In this document: positions 26,310 through 35,172 of the stretch, in pieces
Layout: each line of letters begins with the position of its first letter
How positions within the stretch are numbered: position 1 is the stretch's first letter
From: Streptomyces sp. A3M-1-3
GTDB lineage: Bacteria > Actinomycetota > Actinomycetes > Streptomycetales > Streptomycetaceae
Length of the DNA stretch: 64,000 nt
Assembly: GCF_024213665.1 (NCBI RefSeq)
Contig: NZ_JANAVP010000002.1
Location: 296,779-360,778 of the forward strand
Reading direction: 5' to 3'
Program-made: the position numbers and the translations under genes
Notes under the pieces: generated by a model
What the model was told of the DNA's origin: nothing
Databases searched by the model: none
The model's input: the letters and a program-made list of their open reading frames with translations, nothing else

Positions 26310-29300
26310 TCATGCGCAGCTGAAGCGCGCTGCCGCCCAGTCCGCGTGGTCCCCGGACTTCGACCCGTTGGTGTCGGTGACCTTGAGACGCACATGCCTC
26401 GCACCGGTCAGACCGACGCTCACGGGCACGGTCGCGGACGCCCCGGTCAGCTTGGGCGAGGTCCACAGCACCTTGCCGTCCGCCTCGACCGAGAAGGCGA
26501 CCTCGCCGTAGCCGTTGATCTCGTCGTCGATGCCGACGTCGGCGGCGAAGGCCGTGCAGCGGCCGCCGACGTAGATCTCGATGTCGGAGTCGGCGTGGGC
26601 TCCGATTCCCTTCTCGTACGTCTTCCCGGCGAGGGTGAGTGTGCGGCCGTCGTTCGCGCCCGACTCCCCGTTGCTGCGGTCGCGTTCGGGCGGGCCCCAG
26701 CCATTGGCCGACTTCAGCCACACCAGGTCGCTCGCCCAGGCGTCGGCGGCCGGCGGCTCGGGCATCACCCCGACCGCGAACCGGTCTACGGCGGTACGGT
26801 CCGTGCCGGCCGCCCGGTGGCGTGCGGTCGCGGTGAGCGTCGCCTCCCCCGGCTTGGCGTCCTTGGCCGGGGTGACGGACACCTCGACCCGCCGCGTGGT
26901 GCCCGCCGGGATCCGGTCCACGGGCGGGGCCGGGGTGACCTGCCAGCCCGCCGGGGCGGTCACGGAGACCTCGACACCGGTGGCGTCCCGGCTGCCCGCC
27001 GTGACGTCGACGGCCACCTTGCCCGGCGCGCCCGCACCGAGTTCCTGGCCGGCCGGGGCGGAGACGACGGCGCCGGCGCCCGGCACCGCGCCGCCGACCG
27101 CGCTGGTGTCCTCGAGCTCCAGCTCGAAGCCCCGGTCGGTGGGCAGCGCCGCGGTCTTGACCTTCACCACGCCGCCGCGGTCGTCCTGGTCGTACCACCA
27201 GCCCTGGGCGGCCTTGTCGTACGCCGCCTTGGAGGTGAGCCTCGGCAGCCTGCGGTCGTCGAGCTCCACCGAGCCCGGCGCATCCCCGGTGTGCACGCTG
27301 AACAGGTACGGGCGCTTGGTCTGCTTGCCGGTGAACTCGCCCTTGCTCGCACCGATCCGGACGCTCACATCGCCCGCGCCGCGCCGCGGTGCCTCGACGT
27401 CGGCGCGCTGGGTGGCGTACTTGCCCGCGCGGTGCTCGCGCGTGACGCCGTCGTCCTCGTACATCGTGAACGAGGACTTCCCCTGCGGGTAGATGTCCCA
27501 GGCCAGCGGGGATTCGGCGGTGCGGTCGGCGTACGAGCGGATGCCCGGCCACATCGGGACGGTGGCCCCGGCCTTCACGAAGAGCGGCAGGGTGTCGAGC
27601 GGCGCGCTGTAGCCGTCGACGGTGACCGGCCCTTCGTACGTCCGTCCGCTCCAGTAGTCGATCCACGTCCCCTTCGGGAGGTAGATGCCGTCGCGGCGGG
27701 TGGAGTCCTGGTAGACGGGCGCCACCAGGAAGTCCTCGCCGCTCAGGAACTCGTACTTGGCCGCGTCCGTGGCCGCCTTGGGGTCGTCCGGGTACTCCAG
27801 GACGAGCGGGCGGACCGGACCGACGCCGGTCTTCGTCGCCTCGTGCGCGTACGAGTACATGTAGGGCAGCAGCGACTCGTGCAGCTTCAGATAGTCGCGG
27901 TTGACGGAGGTGTAGGGCTCGCCGTACCGGAAGGGCTGCTTGTCCTTCGCGGCCCAGCCGTCCATGGTCATCGTGACCGGCAGGAACATCTTCCACTGGA
28001 GGTCGCGGGTGTACGTCTTGGCGCTGCCGCCGAAGATGCCGTCCACGTCGCCGGTGGTGTAGGCGAGGCCGGACATGCTCGCGCCCGCGTAGGTCGGGAT
28101 CTGCCAGCGGATGTACTCCCAGGTGCCCGACTGGTCGCCGGACCACTGGACTCCGCAGCGCTGCGCGCCCGACCAGCTCTCCGGCGCCCAGGTGAAGCCG
28201 CGGGCGTCGCTGTGGTCCTCGATGCCCTTGTACGCGTCCTTGCAGCCGTCGAGGGCGAACTTGTAGCCCGCGCCGACCCAGGCGACGTCCAGCTTCGCGA
28301 CCCGCTGTCCTGCCTTGACCTGGTCGGCGATCTTGTCGATGCCGTCCTCGGTCCACAGGCCCAGCTGCATCTTGCGGTCCTTAAGGCCCTTGGCGGTCTC
28401 GGCGAGGTTCTCGTAGCCGCAGCCGTAGCCGTCGTTGACCAGCATCCAGCCGTTCGGCATGTCGTTCTCGACGTACCCGTCGGCGACCTTCAGCGCGTCC
28501 AGGGTGTGCCGCTCGCCGCGGTTGGCGTTGTGCAGATAGCAGTCGGCGTCGCCGATCTCCAGCCCGTAGATGGGCGGCAGGAAGGGCCGGCCGGTCAGCT
28601 TGGTGTACTGCCCGATGACGTCCTTGGCGCTCGCGCCCGCGAAGTAGTAGGCGTCGAAGCGCTGTTCCTTGGCGGTGGTGGTCACCGGCTCACCGAAGAC
28701 ATAGGTGCCCGGCGCGTATGTGTTGCGGTAGACGCCGTAGCCGGCCGAAGAGAGGTAGAAGGGAACGGAGTTGGGGTGGCCGCCGTCGTTCCAGTTGTAG
28801 TCGACGCCGACCTCGACGGTCTTGCCGCGGTGTGAGGTGTTGCCGCGGCCGTTCTGCATGCCGGCGCCGTAGAACTGCTCGTCTCCGCCGCGCGCGAGGC
28901 TCTGTGTGGTGGTGTTCGCGGTCCAGGTCAGTCCCCTGCTCTCGGCCCAGACCTCGGTGCCGTCGGCGCGGTGCAGGGCGAACCGGAGCGGGGACTTGTA
29001 GGCCCGCAGCGTGACCTTGGCGGTGCTCAGTTCGTAGCGGTCTCCGCTGTCCTTCCAGCGGGTGGCGGGCGGCTTGCCCTGCGGCTGGACGATGTCGGCG
29101 CCGGTCGGGTCGGTGAACTCGCCGTTGGGGGCGAGTTCGAGACGGAAGGTATCCGGGGTGACGAAGCTGACGCGGGCCTCGGCCCGGCCGGCTGTCAGCC
29201 GGTAGACGGAGCCGTCGGCCGCGAAGCCGGTGACGTCCCCGACGGTCGTGACAGGCGGTTCGGCCTGAGCGCTTCCCGGTCCCGCGAACACCGCGAGCAG

Positions 29301-29351
29301 ACCGAGCAGGGCTCCCATGACCGCCGCTCTCGTGCGCATTGGTGATTGCAT
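26310..29351 (-). CDS. Secreted glycoside hydrolase family 31 enzyme with NPCBM domain
   Basis: This large secreted glycosidase (1013 aa) has a signal peptide in its first ~30 residues, ending near GSAQAEPP. A GH31 N-terminal beta-sandwich precedes the catalytic barrel, with nucleophile candidate Asp in KLDVAWVG and acid/base region YTTGDVDGIFGG. A NEW3-like beta domain (VTPAKDAKPGEATLTAT) and a C-terminal NPCBM carbohydrate-binding module (YEKGIGAHADSDIEIYVGG) follow. GH31 enzymes act on alpha-glucosides, xylosides or galactosides; the exact specificity is unclear. A second ATG at 29339 is possible. No transporter or regulator is adjacent. Confidence 0.9.
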   Translation of the reverse strand: MQSPMRTRAAVMGALLGLLAVFAGPGSAQAEPPVTTVGDVTGFAADGSVYRLTAGRAEARVSFVTPDTFRLELAPNGEFTDPTGADIVQPQGKPPATRWKDSGDRYELSTAKVTLRAYKSPLRFALHRADGTEVWAESRGLTWTANTTTQSLARGGDEQFYGAGMQNGRGNTSHRGKTVEVGVDYNWNDGGHPNSVPFYLSSAGYGVYRNTYAPGTYVFGEPVTTTAKEQRFDAYYFAGASAKDVIGQYTKLTGRPFLPPIYGLEIGDADCYLHNANRGERHTLDALKVADGYVENDMPNGWMLVNDGYGCGYENLAETAKGLKDRKMQLGLWTEDGIDKIADQVKAGQRVAKLDVAWVGAGYKFALDGCKDAYKGIEDHSDARGFTWAPESWSGAQRCGVQWSGDQSGTWEYIRWQIPTYAGASMSGLAYTTGDVDGIFGGSAKTYTRDLQWKMFLPVTMTMDGWAAKDKQPFRYGEPYTSVNRDYLKLHESLLPYMYSYAHEATKTGVGPVRPLVLEYPDDPKAATDAAKYEFLSGEDFLVAPVYQDSTRRDGIYLPKGTWIDYWSGRTYEGPVTVDGYSAPLDTLPLFVKAGATVPMWPGIRSYADRTAESPLAWDIYPQGKSSFTMYEDDGVTREHRAGKYATQRADVEAPRRGAGDVSVRIGASKGEFTGKQTKRPYLFSVHTGDAPGSVELDDRRLPRLTSKAAYDKAAQGWWYDQDDRGGVVKVKTAALPTDRGFELELEDTSAVGGAVPGAGAVVSAPAGQELGAGAPGKVAVDVTAGSRDATGVEVSVTAPAGWQVTPAPPVDRIPAGTTRRVEVSVTPAKDAKPGEATLTATARHRAAGTDRTAVDRFAVGVMPEPPAADAWASDLVWLKSANGWGPPERDRSNGESGANDGRTLTLAGKTYEKGIGAHADSDIEIYVGGRCTAFAADVGIDDEINGYGEVAFSVEADGKVLWTSPKLTGASATVPVSVGLTGARHVRLKVTDTNGSKSGDHADWAAARFSCA

Positions 29352-29400
29352 GGAGCGTGTTTAGCGCAGAAACGAGCATTCAGCCATGGATAAAACGGAA

Positions 29401-29433
29401 CCGCCCCCAGACTCCGAAGAGATCCGGGGGCGG
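29401..29433 (-). terminator. Hairpin after mshC
   Basis: Arms ccgccccc and gggggcgg form an 8-bp stem about 45 nt past the mshC stop codon on the minus strand. The loop is long (17 nt). Confidence 0.5.
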
Positions 29434-29478
29434 CGGTGAGTGGGACGGCGCGAGGCCGGTGGTGATGAGGGGGCGGCC

Positions 29479-30708
29479 CTACAGGGCGACGCCCAGGAGT
29501 GCGTCGACGGCGCGCGAGACCACGCCGGGCGCCCCCTCGTCCGTACCGCCCTCGGACTGCTGAAGGGCGGCCCAGCGGTCGACCGCGGCCAGCGCGGCCG
29601 GGGCGTCCAGGTCGTTCGCAAGCGCCTCGCGGATGTCCTCGACGAGTGCGTCGGCGGACGGCCCGTCGGGACGCGACACGGCGGCGCGCCACCGGCCGAG
29701 CCGCTGGGCGGCCGTGTCGAGCACATCGTCCTTCCACTCCCAGTCGGCGCGGTAGTGGTGGGCGAGGAGCGTCAGGCGGATCGCCGCCGGGTCCACACCG
29801 TCGCGGCGCAGCTTGGAGACGAAGACCAGGTTGCCCTTGGACTTCGACATCTTCTCGCCGTTCAGCGCGACGATCCCGGCGTGCACGTACGCCTGGGCGA
29901 ACGGGAATTCACCGGTCAGCACCTGCGCGTGCGAAGCGCCCATCTCGTGGTGCGGGAAGGCGAGGTCGGAGCCGCCGCCCTGTACGTCGAAGCCCATGCC
30001 GAGGTGGTCGAGGGCAATGGCCACACACTCGATGTGCCAGCCGGGCCGGCCGCGGCCCAGAGTCCCCCCGTCCCAGCTCGGCTCGCCCTCACGGGCGGCC
30101 ATCCAGAGCATCGGGTCGAGCGGGTTCTTCTTGCCCGGACGGTCCGGGTCGCCGCCGCGCTCGGCGGACAGCAGCCGCATCGCCTCGGCGTCCAGGTTGG
30201 ACACCGCGCCGAAGCGGGCGTCCGACTCGACGGAGAAGTACACGTCCCCGTCCAACTCATAGGCGGCACCCGTGTCCCGCAGCCGCTCGACGAGCGGCAC
30301 GATCCCCGGTATCGCCTCCACGGCGCCGATGTAGTGCTGCGGCGGAAGCATCCGCAGGGCGGTCATGTCCTCGCGGAACAGCGCCGTCTCGCGTTCCGCG
30401 AGCTCGGTCCAGTCGTGTCCGTCGCGGATGGCCCGTTCCAGCAGGGGGTCGTCGACGTCCGTCACGTTCTGGACGTAGTGAACCTGCCGCTTGGTGTCGA
30501 GCCACACGCGCTGAACGAGGTCGAACGCGTTGTAGGTCGCCGCGTGACCGATGTGGGTCGCGTCGTACGGAGTGATGCCGCAGACGTAGATACGGGCGAC
30601 GGGACCGGGGTCGAGGGTGATCGTCCCCTGGGTCGCGGTGTCGTGGATCTGGAGGTCGCGGCCCTTGCCGGGCAGGGCGGGAACCTCAGAAGCGGGCCAG
30701 GCATGCAT
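29479..30708 (-). CDS. mshC: Cysteine:glucosaminyl-inositol ligase MshC (mycothiol synthesis)
   Basis: MshC (409 aa) joins cysteine to GlcN-Ins using ATP, the third step of mycothiol synthesis, and is related to cysteinyl-tRNA synthetase. The zinc-binding Cys43 in [15 protein letters not shown] precedes the HIGH motif; later ligands lie in WHIECVA and FPHHE; the KMSKS loop is [10 protein letters not shown]. The ATG at 30708 ([16 protein letters not shown]) gives the usual family length; the 8-codon longer frame does not. It is the last gene of a four-gene minus-strand group with the histidine phosphatase, DUF3090 and SCO1664-like genes. Confidence 0.96.
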   Translation of the reverse strand: MHAWPASEVPALPGKGRDLQIHDTATQGTITLDPGPVARIYVCGITPYDATHIGHAATYNAFDLVQRVWLDTKRQVHYVQNVTDVDDPLLERAIRDGHDWTELAERETALFREDMTALRMLPPQHYIGAVEAIPGIVPLVERLRDTGAAYELDGDVYFSVESDARFGAVSNLDAEAMRLLSAERGGDPDRPGKKNPLDPMLWMAAREGEPSWDGGTLGRGRPGWHIECVAIALDHLGMGFDVQGGGSDLAFPHHEMGASHAQVLTGEFPFAQAYVHAGIVALNGEKMSKSKGNLVFVSKLRRDGVDPAAIRLTLLAHHYRADWEWKDDVLDTAAQRLGRWRAAVSRPDGPSADALVEDIREALANDLDAPAALAAVDRWAALQQSEGGTDEGAPGVVSRAVDALLGVAL

Positions 30709-30807
30709 GCCTATGAGCCTAACCGGGGGCATGTTCCGTACACGAACCGGATCTGCGCTCTTGGCGTGATCGGCGCTCTTGACTTTCCCGCCGCCGTGCG
30801 CTGGTGG

Positions 30808-31650
30808 CTACACCGGTGGCCAGGGGATCGCCGGCCACTGGCCGGAGGGCTCCCGGTGGCGCCCGCTGATACGCATCTCCGCCACTCGCTCGCGCACCGC
30901 GTCGAGTTCCGCCGCGGTGATCAGCTCGGCCAGTCGGGTGGCGAGAGGGCCGCCTTCGGCCAGTGCGGTGTCCAGCCGGGCCAGCACCTCCACCGCCTCC
31001 GGCGTCAGCGGCTCGCCCGCCCAGCCCCACAGCAGCGTGCGCAGTCTGTCCTCGGCGTTGAACGAGACGCCGTGGTCGATGCCGTACAGCCGCCCCCCGG
31101 CGGCCGGCAGCAGATGCCCGCCCTTGCGGTCACCGTTGTTGATCACGGCGTCCAGGACGGCCAGCCGGCGCAGCCGCTCGTCGTCGGCGTGCACCAGGAG
31201 CGCCGTGCGCCCCTCGCCCACCTCGGCGAAGGCCACCGCCTTCCAGCCATTTCCTGGCTCGTCGGCCTCGACGAGGCTCAGCAGCGGGGCGGCCTCGGGG
31301 TCGGCCTCGATCCACAGCTGGCACATGCCCTCGCCGTAGGGACCGTCACGCAGCACGGTGGGTGGGATCAGCGCCCATCCGGTGGCCTCGGAGAGTTCGT
31401 ATGCGGCCACCTCGCGCTGGGCGAGGTTGCCGTCGGGGAAGTCCCACAGCGGGCGCTCGCCGGCGATGGGTTTGTAGATGCAGGTGACCTGCCGGCCCTC
31501 GTACTCCGCCATGCAGTAGAGCGCCGCGTTCGACGCCTCGCGGATCCGTCCCCGCACGGTGAGCTCGCCCCTGTCGAGCACCTTGAGATCAGGGGGCGAG
31601 GGGGGCACAGCCGGCCCGGTGAGCACAGTGACCTCGTCCGCCGCGCTCAT
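30808..31650 (-). CDS. SCO1664-family protein, PI3/4-kinase-like
   Basis: This 280-residue actinobacterial protein has distant similarity to phosphatidylinositol 3/4-kinases. Kinase-like landmarks are visible: a Lys in CIYKPIAGERPLWDFP (K60), a Glu in the following helix (E80), a catalytic-loop-like INNGDRKGGHLL (D174) and a DFG-like GIDHGVSF (D192). The catalytic residues therefore look intact. The ATG overlaps the DUF3090 stop as ATGA, implying coupled translation. It belongs, from memory, to an uncharacterised actinobacterial trio with DUF3090 and a histidine phosphatase. The substrate is unknown. Confidence 0.88.
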   Translation of the reverse strand: MSAADEVTVLTGPAVPPSPPDLKVLDRGELTVRGRIREASNAALYCMAEYEGRQVTCIYKPIAGERPLWDFPDGNLAQREVAAYELSEATGWALIPPTVLRDGPYGEGMCQLWIEADPEAAPLLSLVEADEPGNGWKAVAFAEVGEGRTALLVHADDERLRRLAVLDAVINNGDRKGGHLLPAAGGRLYGIDHGVSFNAEDRLRTLLWGWAGEPLTPEAVEVLARLDTALAEGGPLATRLAELITAAELDAVRERVAEMRISGRHREPSGQWPAIPWPPV

Positions 31651-32237
31651 GCTCCGCGCCGGTATCCGTTCTGGCGCGGGCATACATGTCCCTCCGGATC
31701 GAGCGGCAGGCTGCACAGGGGGCACGGCGGGCGGCCGGCGTTCACGACGTCGAGGGCGCGCTTGGCGAAGGCGCGGGCCTGCACGCCGGTCAGCCGCACG
31801 CGCAGCATGGGCGGACCGTTCTCCTCGTCCTGGAGCAGCCGCTCCTCCGCCTCCGCGAGGTCTTCCTCGGTGTCGGCGTCCAGTTCCACCAGTGCCTGTG
31901 CCTCGACGATCATGCGCTGCTCGTCGCCGTCCCAGGCGAGCGCCATGGTGCCGACCCGGAACTCCTCGTCGACGGGCGCGTCGAGGGGGGCGGTGTCCGC
32001 GACCTCGGTGGGCGCGACGGCCGGTACCGGTGCGCTGCCGCCGGTGCGGCGCACCACCTCGTCGAGCAGCTCGTCGATGCGCTCGGCGAGCGCGGCGACC
32101 TGCGTCTTCTCCAGGGCGACGCTGGTGACGCGCGGCCCGGACGAGGCCTGCAGGAAGAACGTACGGCGCCCAGGCAGCCCGACCGTACCGGCCACGAAGC
32201 GGTCCGGCGGGTCGTAGAGGAACACCTGACGGGACAC
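31647..32237 (-). CDS. DUF3090 family protein with C-terminal zinc ribbon
   Basis: This conserved protein (196 aa) has a globular N-terminal region starting MSRQVFLYDPPDRFVAGTVG. A long acidic helix (DTEEDLAEAEERLLQDEENG) is followed by a C-terminal CPLCSLPLDPEGHVCPRQNG that looks like a small zinc ribbon. Its function is unknown. It is translationally coupled to the PI-kinase-like gene downstream and follows the histidine phosphatase gene by about 135 bp. Conserved linkage suggests the three act together. Confidence 0.9.
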   Translation of the reverse strand: MSRQVFLYDPPDRFVAGTVGLPGRRTFFLQASSGPRVTSVALEKTQVAALAERIDELLDEVVRRTGGSAPVPAVAPTEVADTAPLDAPVDEEFRVGTMALAWDGDEQRMIVEAQALVELDADTEEDLAEAEERLLQDEENGPPMLRVRLTGVQARAFAKRALDVVNAGRPPCPLCSLPLDPEGHVCPRQNGYRRGA

Positions 32238-32372
32238 GTCCAGTCTCCAGAGGTTTCGGCGTTGGGGGTCTGCGTGGGGATCTGTACCGCGTGGGGATCT
32301 AAATCGACTGCATCAGCTGCCGGACCGTCACTGCACCGGCTTTCAGCCCGTCCACCCTACTGCGCCCGGCGA

Positions 32373-33065
32373 TCACGCCGCGCCCGCGCCGCCCCCGACC
32401 ACCGCTTCCCCGCTGTTGTCGGTCTCGCGCTGCGCCGGCGCCAGGGAGGCGAGGTCCCCGGTGTCCCCGAGCCGTACGACGAACGGGCGCAGCCGGGTGT
32501 AGCGGATCGCCGTGACGGAACAGGGTTCCACCGAGATCCGCTGGAATAGGTCGAGATGCATGCCGAGCGCGTCGGCGACCACGGACTTGATGATGTCGCC
32601 GTGCGAGCACATCAGATAGGCGGCGTCCTCGCCGTGCTGCTGCTCGATCCGCTCGTTCCAGTCCCGAACGGCCTCGACGGCGCGGGCCTGCATGGCGCGC
32701 ATGGACTCGCCGCCGGGGAAGGCGGCCGCCGAGGGATGCTGCTGGACGACGGTCATCAGCGGCTCGTCGGCGAGTTCGGCGAGCTTGCGTCCGGACCAGT
32801 CGCCGTAGTGGCATTCGCCGATGCGCTCGTCGGTGTGCAGGGGCAGCTCGGGGCGTGCGTCGAGCAGCGGCCGCAGGGTTTCCCCGCAGCGCTGGAGGGG
32901 GCTGGTGACGGCCGCGGCCAGCGGCACCGCGGCGAGCCGGCCGGGCAGAGCGGCGGCCTGGGCGGCACCGCGCTCGTCCAGGGCGACACCCGGCGTCCAG
33001 CCGGCGAGCAGTCCCGCGGTGTTGGCGGTCGAACGTCCGTGCCGTACGAGGATCAGCGTTGCCAT
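32373..33065 (-). CDS. Histidine phosphatase (phosphoglycerate mutase-like, MSMEG_4193 family)
   Basis: This histidine phosphatase superfamily protein (230 aa) has the catalytic LILVRHGRSTAN (RHG) at residues 3-14 and an ERIGECHYGDWSG segment typical of broad-specificity members. The second active-site histidine is in MCSHGDIIKS. A low-complexity Gly/Ala tail ends the protein. It is first in the minus-strand run leading to mshC. Its pairing with a kinase-like protein suggests opposing phosphorylation and dephosphorylation of a shared substrate, which is inference. It diverges from corA. Confidence 0.9.
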   Translation of the reverse strand: MATLILVRHGRSTANTAGLLAGWTPGVALDERGAAQAAALPGRLAAVPLAAAVTSPLQRCGETLRPLLDARPELPLHTDERIGECHYGDWSGRKLAELADEPLMTVVQQHPSAAAFPGGESMRAMQARAVEAVRDWNERIEQQHGEDAAYLMCSHGDIIKSVVADALGMHLDLFQRISVEPCSVTAIRYTRLRPFVVRLGDTGDLASLAPAQRETDNSGEAVVGGGAGAA

Positions 33066-33153
33066 GGCCGCCAGCCTAGGCTGCCGGGGGCCGGAGGGGG
33101 GTGTCGGGCGGCAGAAGGTGCGTGCCGGGCGGTGGGCGGGGAAGAATGCGCGC

Positions 33154-34137
33154 GTGATTGTGGACTGCGCCATTTACCGGGAGGGGCGCCGGATCGAGGG
33201 CCCCTCCGACTTCTCGGACGCCCTGGACGAGGCACGGGCCACGGGCGACGCGTTTCTCTGGATCGGGGTGCACGAACCGACGGAGAAGGAATTCGACCTC
33301 GTACGCAGCGAGTTCGGCCTGCACCCGCTGGCGGTGGAGGACGCGCTGACGGCTCACCAGCGTCCGAAGCTCGAGGTGTACGACGACTCGCTCTTCGTGG
33401 TCCTCAAGCCGGTCATGTACGAGGAGAAGGAGGACACGGTCACCACGGGCGAGCTGATGCTGTTCATCGGCGACTCGTTCGTGGTCACGGTCCGGCACGG
33501 CGAGGGTGCCCCGCTGGCCGCCGTACGCCACCGGCTGGAGGCCGAGCCGGAGGTGCTCAGGCACGGTCCGACGTCGGTGCTGTACGCGGTGAGCGACGCG
33601 GTCGTCGACCACTACATCGACGTGGCCGCGGAGCTCCAGGTGGACCTGGAGGAGCTGGAGGCCGACGTCTTCGAGCCGAGTGGCGGCGACTCCAGGAACA
33701 CCGCCGCGCGGATCTACAACTTCAAGCGCCAGGTGCTGGAGTTCCGGCGGGCGGCCGGGCCGCTGGCCGGGCCTATGGACCGGCTCGCGGGCGCGGGTGT
33801 GCCGTTCGTGGACGAGCACTCCCAGCCGTTCTTCCGCGATGTCGCCGACCACCTGACGCGCGCCAACGAATACGTCGAGGGACTCGACCGGCTGCTCTCG
33901 GACGCGCTGGCCGCCCATCTGGCGCAGATGGGTGTGCGGCAGAACAACGACATGCGGAAGATCTCGGCGTGGGCGGCCATGGCGGCGGTGCCGACGATGG
34001 TGGCGGGCATCTACGGCATGAACTTCGAGCACATGCCGGAACTGGCGACGGGCTGGGGCTATCCCATGGTGCTGCTCGTCATGGCCGGGGCGGTCTTCGG
34101 CCTGTACCGGCTGTTCAAACGCCGGGGCTGGCTCTGA
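33154..34137 (+). CDS. corA: CorA-family magnesium/cobalt transporter
   Basis: This divalent cation channel (327 aa) has a large cytoplasmic N-terminal domain, a long stalk helix and two C-terminal membrane helices. The selectivity signature GIYGMNFEHMPE lies between them and the positively charged tail ends FKRRGWL. The GTG at 33154 is preferred, with GGGGAAG upstream; the open frame extends into the divergent phosphatase gene. It stands alone as a transcription unit. Confidence 0.93.
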   Translation: MIVDCAIYREGRRIEGPSDFSDALDEARATGDAFLWIGVHEPTEKEFDLVRSEFGLHPLAVEDALTAHQRPKLEVYDDSLFVVLKPVMYEEKEDTVTTGELMLFIGDSFVVTVRHGEGAPLAAVRHRLEAEPEVLRHGPTSVLYAVSDAVVDHYIDVAAELQVDLEELEADVFEPSGGDSRNTAARIYNFKRQVLEFRRAAGPLAGPMDRLAGAGVPFVDEHSQPFFRDVADHLTRANEYVEGLDRLLSDALAAHLAQMGVRQNNDMRKISAWAAMAAVPTMVAGIYGMNFEHMPELATGWGYPMVLLVMAGAVFGLYRLFKRRGWL

Positions 34138-34170
34138 GCGCCGGCCCCTGCACCTCTCCCCGCCGGGAGC

Positions 34171-34959
34171 TCAGGCGAACTCCGCCGCGGAGGTCGCCGG
34201 TCCGCCGAGGGCGTTGCGCCGTTCGGGCTGCTTCAGGCTGACCATCCGGTGCCAGCCGCCGAAGCGCTCGTACGCGTACATGGCGTGGATACCGGCCGCG
34301 AGGGCCGTGGACTTCGCCTTGGGCCAGTGCAGGAGACGGCCCATGTGCTCCATGACGGCGAGGCTCACGTCGCGGTAGATCCTGATCTCGGCGAGGGCGC
34401 TCTCCCGCAGGACGCGGTGGATCGTGCGGCCGTGCCCCTCCCGGGCCAGCCGCAGCAACTCCTCGTGGCAGTAGGCGAGGTGGTTGTCCTCGTCGTTGCA
34501 GATCAGCCTGATGGCCCTGCCGACCTCGGGGTGGTCCCCGAAGTTCTTCACCAGCATGTCCATCTGGTCGGCTGCCCGCTGCTCGGTGACCCGGCTGTGC
34601 GAGAGGTAGACGACGATGTCGTCCTCGGTCAGCGGTTCGTCCCGGCGCAGCTTGTCGTGGGCCAGTCCGATGCCCTGCCGTTCGAGCAGCATCGTGTAGT
34701 CGGTCTCCGGCGGGACCGGGACCGGCTCCAGGTTCCGCTTCTTCAGCAGGGCGTTGAAGATCCGCCCGTGCTTGTCCTCGTCGGCCCCGTGCCGGGTGAT
34801 CTTCGGGGTGAGGACACTCATGCTCGCGGGTACGAGGGCCGCGATCCGGGCGTTCTCCCAGCCGCCCTGGGTTTCGCCGCTGGCCGCGATGGAGCAGAAG
34901 AGCTGGAAGGAGTCGTCGCTGTCGAGGATCTCCTGGAACAGGCTTCGGGCCGAGAGCAT
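34171..34959 (-). CDS. Ferritin-like domain protein
   Basis: This all-helical protein (262 aa) has carboxylate/histidine pairs suggestive of a di-iron site: ADEDKHGRIF and, further on, CNDEDNHLAYCHEELL. The ATG at 34959 follows GGAGG by 8 nt. Upstream in-frame starts lack such a site. It may store iron or catalyse a di-iron oxidation; nothing adjacent decides this. It is conserved in Streptomyces. Confidence 0.8.
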   Translation of the reverse strand: MLSARSLFQEILDSDDSFQLFCSIAASGETQGGWENARIAALVPASMSVLTPKITRHGADEDKHGRIFNALLKKRNLEPVPVPPETDYTMLLERQGIGLAHDKLRRDEPLTEDDIVVYLSHSRVTEQRAADQMDMLVKNFGDHPEVGRAIRLICNDEDNHLAYCHEELLRLAREGHGRTIHRVLRESALAEIRIYRDVSLAVMEHMGRLLHWPKAKSTALAAGIHAMYAYERFGGWHRMVSLKQPERRNALGGPATSAAEFA

Positions 34960-35112
34960 CACTGCCACCTCCATGCAGGCGTCCGCAAAGAACGAGTCAA
35001 ATGCGGATACGGGCGGCAGGCAACAGCTGCGTCGGACTACTCCGCCGAACGAGGGACAACACGGCGCGTCCAGGTGCGTAACCGAGCGGGCTCCCGCGCG
35101 TTGTTCCCATGA

Positions 35113-35153
35113 CGGCCGTGGCGGGGAAGACCCCCGAGCCCCCACCACGGCCG
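35113..35153 (-). terminator. Terminator after the LLM oxidoreductase gene
   Basis: Arms cggccgtgg and ccacggccg enclose a second gggg/cccc stem. It lies 20 nt past the stop codon of the LLM gene on the minus strand. Confidence 0.65.
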
Positions 35154-35172
35154 CGGACTTCAGCGGGGACTG

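Noticed and set aside
29195..29737. 180-codon minus-strand ORF between the GH31 gene and mshC
   Set aside because: It overlaps both well-supported genes in another frame and is Arg-rich as expected for an out-of-frame translation.
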